DNA of 8,840 nucleotides from JBFKMV01 sp041629655. GTDB taxonomy: Bacteria; Acidobacteriota; Polarisedimenticolia; Polarisedimenticolales; Polarisedimenticolaceae. Both the position numbers and the translations under genes were made by a program. Under the pieces are notes generated by a model. The model was not told the origin of the DNA. It was given only the letters and a program-made list of their open reading frames with translations, and searched no databases. Shown here piece after piece: positions 7,119 through 8,840 of this stretch (position 1 is its first letter; every line of letters starts with the position of its first letter). The stretch is taken from NCBI GenBank assembly GCA_041629655.1, contig JBFKMV010000201.1, forward strand, positions 1 through 8,840, given 5' to 3'.

Positions 7119-7418
7119 TCATTCCTTGGCGAACTTCTCGATCGTACCCAGCACCGATTCGTCGGGAGCGCAGTAGACCCACAGGCCGCGCTTCTCGCAG
7201 CGGATCAACCCCGCGTTCTTCAACTCCTTGATGTGATGCGAGACGGTCGACAGCGCGAGGTCGAACTCCTGCGCGATGTCGGAGACCGTGTTGCCGGCGT
7301 CGTCCGCCGCGACCTCGCAGCCGGGGCCGCAGCGCTTGCGCAGGAGCTGGAAGATCGCCAGGCGGTTCGGATCCGCCAGCGCCTTGAAGATCCGCGCCAG
7401 ATCGACCGTTCGGGCCAT
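7119..7418 (-). CDS. arsR: ArsR/SmtB-family winged-helix repressor
   Basis: Small DNA-binding repressor of 99 residues, the normal length for the family, expected to act as a dimer that leaves DNA on binding arsenite or another thiophilic ligand. The fold is visible: N-terminal FKALADPNRLAIFQLL (11-26), recognition helix region LALSTVSHHIKELKNAGLI (54-72), and the wing RCEKRGLWVYC (73-83). The classical ArsR metal motif ELCVCDL is absent; the equivalent position reads NTVSDIA. Cysteines are instead Cys30 and Cys34 (CGPGC, in a longer loop after helix 2), Cys74 and Cys83 in the wing, so the sensing site must be built differently. The ATG at 7418 has AGGAG at 7428-7432, 9 nt upstream. It lies 64 bp ahead of arsM and is presumably autoregulated. 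Arsenic as effector is inferred from the neighbour; Cd, Hg or Sb remain possible. Confidence 0.93.
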   Translation of the reverse strand: MARTVDLARIFKALADPNRLAIFQLLRKRCGPGCEVAADDAGNTVSDIAQEFDLALSTVSHHIKELKNAGLIRCEKRGLWVYCAPDESVLGTIEKFAKE

Positions 7419-7430
7419 GCTCCGATGCTC

Positions 7431-7448
7431 CTATGACCATCGAAATAG
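7431..7448. promoter_or_regulatory. Candidate ArsR operator at the arsR promoter
   Basis: CTATGACCATCGAAATAG is an imperfect 18-bp palindrome with CTAT/ATAG arms, 6 of 9 symmetric pairs matching. It overlaps the -10 element and probable transcription start of arsR, the expected place for a repressor site. Its ATCGAAATA (7439-7447) recurs at 7095-7103 before arsM. Binding is inferred from position and repetition. Confidence 0.5.
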
Positions 7449-7473
7449 TACCCCCGGCGCCCGGGCCCGTCAA
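7445..7473 (-). promoter_or_regulatory. Sigma70-like promoter of arsR(-arsM)
   Basis: On the minus strand TTGACG (7468-7473, 5 of 6 to consensus) is followed after exactly 17 bp by TACTAT (7445-7450, 4 of 6). The predicted start near 7438 gives a leader of about 20 nt that contains the arsR Shine-Dalgarno site. Confidence 0.6.
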
Positions 7474-7476
7474 GGG

Positions 7477-7498
7477 GTGTCTCCCCGGAACCCGAAAC
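7477..7498. repeat. Direct repeat copy 1 (GTGTCTCC-N6-CCCGAAAC)
   Basis: First of two copies of GTGTCTCC, six variable bases, CCCGAAAC. The two 8-base blocks are identical, with identical spacing, at 7477-7498 and 7581-7602. They flank the central part of the divergent intergenic region. Function unknown; could be a paired regulator site or a remnant of local duplication. Confidence 0.55.
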
Positions 7499-7501
7499 CT
7501 G

Positions 7502-7530
7502 TTGCGGCACCCCCCGGATCCCCCTATTTT
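7502..7530 (+). promoter_or_regulatory. Weak candidate promoter of the FrhB-like gene
   Basis: TTGCGG (7502-7507) and TATTTT (7525-7530) are separated by 17 bp and match the sigma70 consensus at 3 of 6 and 4 of 6. The -10 lies in the only AT-rich patch upstream of the gene. The leader would be about 78 nt and would contain repeat copy 2. This is a plausible but weak assignment. Confidence 0.25.
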
Positions 7531-7580
7531 TAGATGAGTTTTGACGGGTCCCCGGACATGCCCCCCGCCCGGCGGGTGAA

Positions 7581-7602
7581 GTGTCTCCGGCGCGCCCGAA
7601 AC
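7581..7602. repeat. Direct repeat copy 2 (GTGTCTCC-N6-CCCGAAAC)
   Basis: Second copy of the block pair described at 7477-7498, starting 104 bp downstream of it. It ends 12 bp before the FrhB-like start codon, so a protein bound here could block ribosome or polymerase access. Confidence 0.55.
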
Positions 7603-7614
7603 GAGGCACCCAGC

Positions 7615-8840
7615 ATGGCGAAATCCACCGACGGCCTCCGCTACACCGCCGAGAATCCCCACGTGATCAACGAGATCGTGGACACGGGGCTGTGCGTGCG
7701 CTGCGGGGCCTGCGAGCCGGCCTGCCCGGTCGACATCATCCGCTTCGACGCCAGGACGGCCTACCCCTACATCACCGAGGAGGAGAGCTGCATCCAGGCC
7801 TGCACGCGCTGCCTCAAGGTCTGCCCGGGCGGCGAGGTCGACTTCAACAAGCTCGACGACGAGATGTTCGGCCGCCGGCCGCACCCGCAGTCGATCACCG
7901 GGATCGTGCGCGGCTCCTACGTCAGCTTCTCGACCAACGACGAGGTGCGCTACAAGGGCGCCAGCGGCGGCTTCGTGACCGAGATCCTGACCTACATGCT
8001 GGACAACAAGCTGATCGACGGCGCGCTGGTGCTGACCACGACCGCCGACGAGAACGGCTGGCGCGAGCATGCGATGATCGCGCGCACCGTCGAGGAACTG
8101 CGCCGCGCGCAGAAGTCCAAGTACCTGGTCGTTCCGGCGCTGACGCCGCTGGCCGAGATGGAGAAGATCGAAGGCACCTACGCGGTGGTGGCGCTGCCGT
8201 GCTACGTGCACGCGATCCGCAAGTACCAGAAGGTCAGCCCCAAGCTGCGCAAGCGTCTCAAGTACGTGATCGGCCTGTACTGCAACGTGGCGCTGGAGCC
8301 GAACGCCTACACCGACCTGTGCGAGCTGAAGGGGATCGACTTCAAGGACGTCACGGGGCTCGACTTCCGCTTCGGCGACTGGCCGGGCGGGATCCATGCC
8401 GCGATCAAGGGCGGCGAGCCGGTCAAGGTGCTCAAGCACGAGGAGATGAAGGACGAGTTCAACACGATGAAGCTGTTCTACACGCCGACGCGCTGCAACA
8501 TGTGCATCGACTTCTCGGCCGAGCACGCCGACATCTCGGTCGGCGATCCGTGGCTGCGCGGCCCCGACGGCGAGTACATCTACACCGACGGGCGCACGAC
8601 GGTGCTGACACGCACCGACGACGGGGTCAAGATCGTCGACGACGCGGTGCGCGACGGCTACATCAAGATCGAGCCGATCCCGATCGAGACCTACATGGTC
8701 AACTTCGAGAAGGCCGCCCGTTACAAGCGCGACCTGGTGCCCTACAACATCCGGCTGCGCAGGAAGCTGGGCCTGAAGGCGCCGGAATACTCGCGCCCGA
8801 TCACGCAGGGCCTGAACATGGGCCTGATGAAGTACAAGAA
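7615..8840 (+). CDS. FrhB-like F420 hydrogenase/dehydrogenase beta-subunit family protein with ferredoxin domain (incomplete)
   Basis: Iron-sulfur flavoprotein of the coenzyme F420 hydrogenase/dehydrogenase beta-subunit family; 408 residues are visible and the frame stays open at the window end. Residues 27-70 carry two [4Fe-4S] motifs: CVRCGACEPACP (Cys27, 30, 33, 37) and CIQACTRCLKVCP (Cys59, 63, 66, 70), the second with one extra residue between its first two cysteines. The FrhB N-terminal domain follows (about 93-170, YKGASGGF at 114-121). The C-terminal domain has ALPCY (Cys196), GLYCN (Cys223), CNMC (Cys294, 297) and ADISVGD, the family's extra cluster and flavin region. Members move electrons between ferredoxin, FAD and F420 or another acceptor; the substrate here is unknown. 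The ATG at 7615 has GAGG at 7603-7606, 8 nt upstream. No signal peptide or membrane segment is seen. It diverges from arsR. Confidence 0.88.
   Translation, partial: MAKSTDGLRYTAENPHVINEIVDTGLCVRCGACEPACPVDIIRFDARTAYPYITEEESCIQACTRCLKVCPGGEVDFNKLDDEMFGRRPHPQSITGIVRGSYVSFSTNDEVRYKGASGGFVTEILTYMLDNKLIDGALVLTTTADENGWREHAMIARTVEELRRAQKSKYLVVPALTPLAEMEKIEGTYAVVALPCYVHAIRKYQKVSPKLRKRLKYVIGLYCNVALEPNAYTDLCELKGIDFKDVTGLDFRFGDWPGGIHAAIKGGEPVKVLKHEEMKDEFNTMKLFYTPTRCNMCIDFSAEHADISVGDPWLRGPDGEYIYTDGRTTVLTRTDDGVKIVDDAVRDGYIKIEPIPIETYMVNFEKAARYKRDLVPYNIRLRRKLGLKAPEYSRPITQGLNMGLMKYK

Noticed and set aside
7541..7546. Plus-strand TTGACG as -35 of the FrhB-like gene
   Set aside because: The positions 16-18 bp downstream are pure C/G with no -10-like hexamer, so the match to the -35 consensus alone is not enough.
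7564..7576. CCCGCC-C-GGCGGG palindrome in the FrhB-like leader as a terminator or riboswitch
   Set aside because: It can form only a 5-bp stem with a 3-nt loop, has no U tract, and such short GC palindromes are expected often in this composition.
7093..8526. A 477-codon minus-strand frame opposite the FrhB-like gene
   Set aside because: The plus strand here encodes recognisable Fe-S and FrhB motifs; the opposite frame has no family features and runs across the arsR promoter and through arsR in the wrong frame.

Overview
The window is GC-rich throughout (close to 70% by eye), with dense short-gap gene packing and strong third-position G/C bias. It looks like chromosomal sequence of a metabolically versatile high-GC bacterium. 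A myxobacterial, deltaproteobacterial or Binatota-like soil or sediment lineage would fit the mix of beta-oxidation, arsenic methylation and an F420-type flavoprotein, but this placement is inference only. I see no IS element, CRISPR array, tRNA or rRNA.

Layout. Positions 1-4156 hold a minus-strand fatty-acid beta-oxidation operon, transcribed right to left. It runs thiolase (2840-4156), then FadJ-type enoyl-CoA hydratase/3-hydroxyacyl-CoA dehydrogenase (711-2843, 4-bp overlap), then acyl-CoA dehydrogenase (1-701, cut by the window edge). Across only 43 bp, a plus-strand gene (4200-5951) diverges from it. This gene encodes a ThDP-dependent enzyme that closely resembles the animal ILVBL/HACL2 protein, a 2-hydroxyacyl-CoA lyase of fatty-acid alpha-oxidation. 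That gene meets an arsenic unit tail to tail, with the two stop codons sharing one CTAG. The arsenic unit, read on the minus strand, is an ArsR-type repressor (7119-7418) followed by an arsenite S-adenosylmethionine methyltransferase (5948-7054) with an AhpD/carboxymuconolactone-decarboxylase-like N-terminal region. A 196-bp divergent intergenic region separates arsR from a plus-strand FrhB-like iron-sulfur flavoprotein (7615 to the window end, incomplete).

How the genes may work together. The thiolase, FadJ-type protein and acyl-CoA dehydrogenase supply the core beta-oxidation reactions: dehydrogenation, hydration, second dehydrogenation and thiolysis. The HACL2-like enzyme could remove one carbon as formyl-CoA from 2-hydroxyacyl-CoAs that beta-oxidation cannot handle, so the divergent pair may form an alpha/beta-oxidation module. 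The ars unit looks independent. Its repressor has an unusual cysteine layout, and a sigma70-like promoter overlaps an imperfect palindrome. Nine bases of that palindrome (ATCGAAATA) recur in the arsR-arsM gap, suggesting one operator motif used twice. The role of the FrhB-like protein is not apparent from this window.
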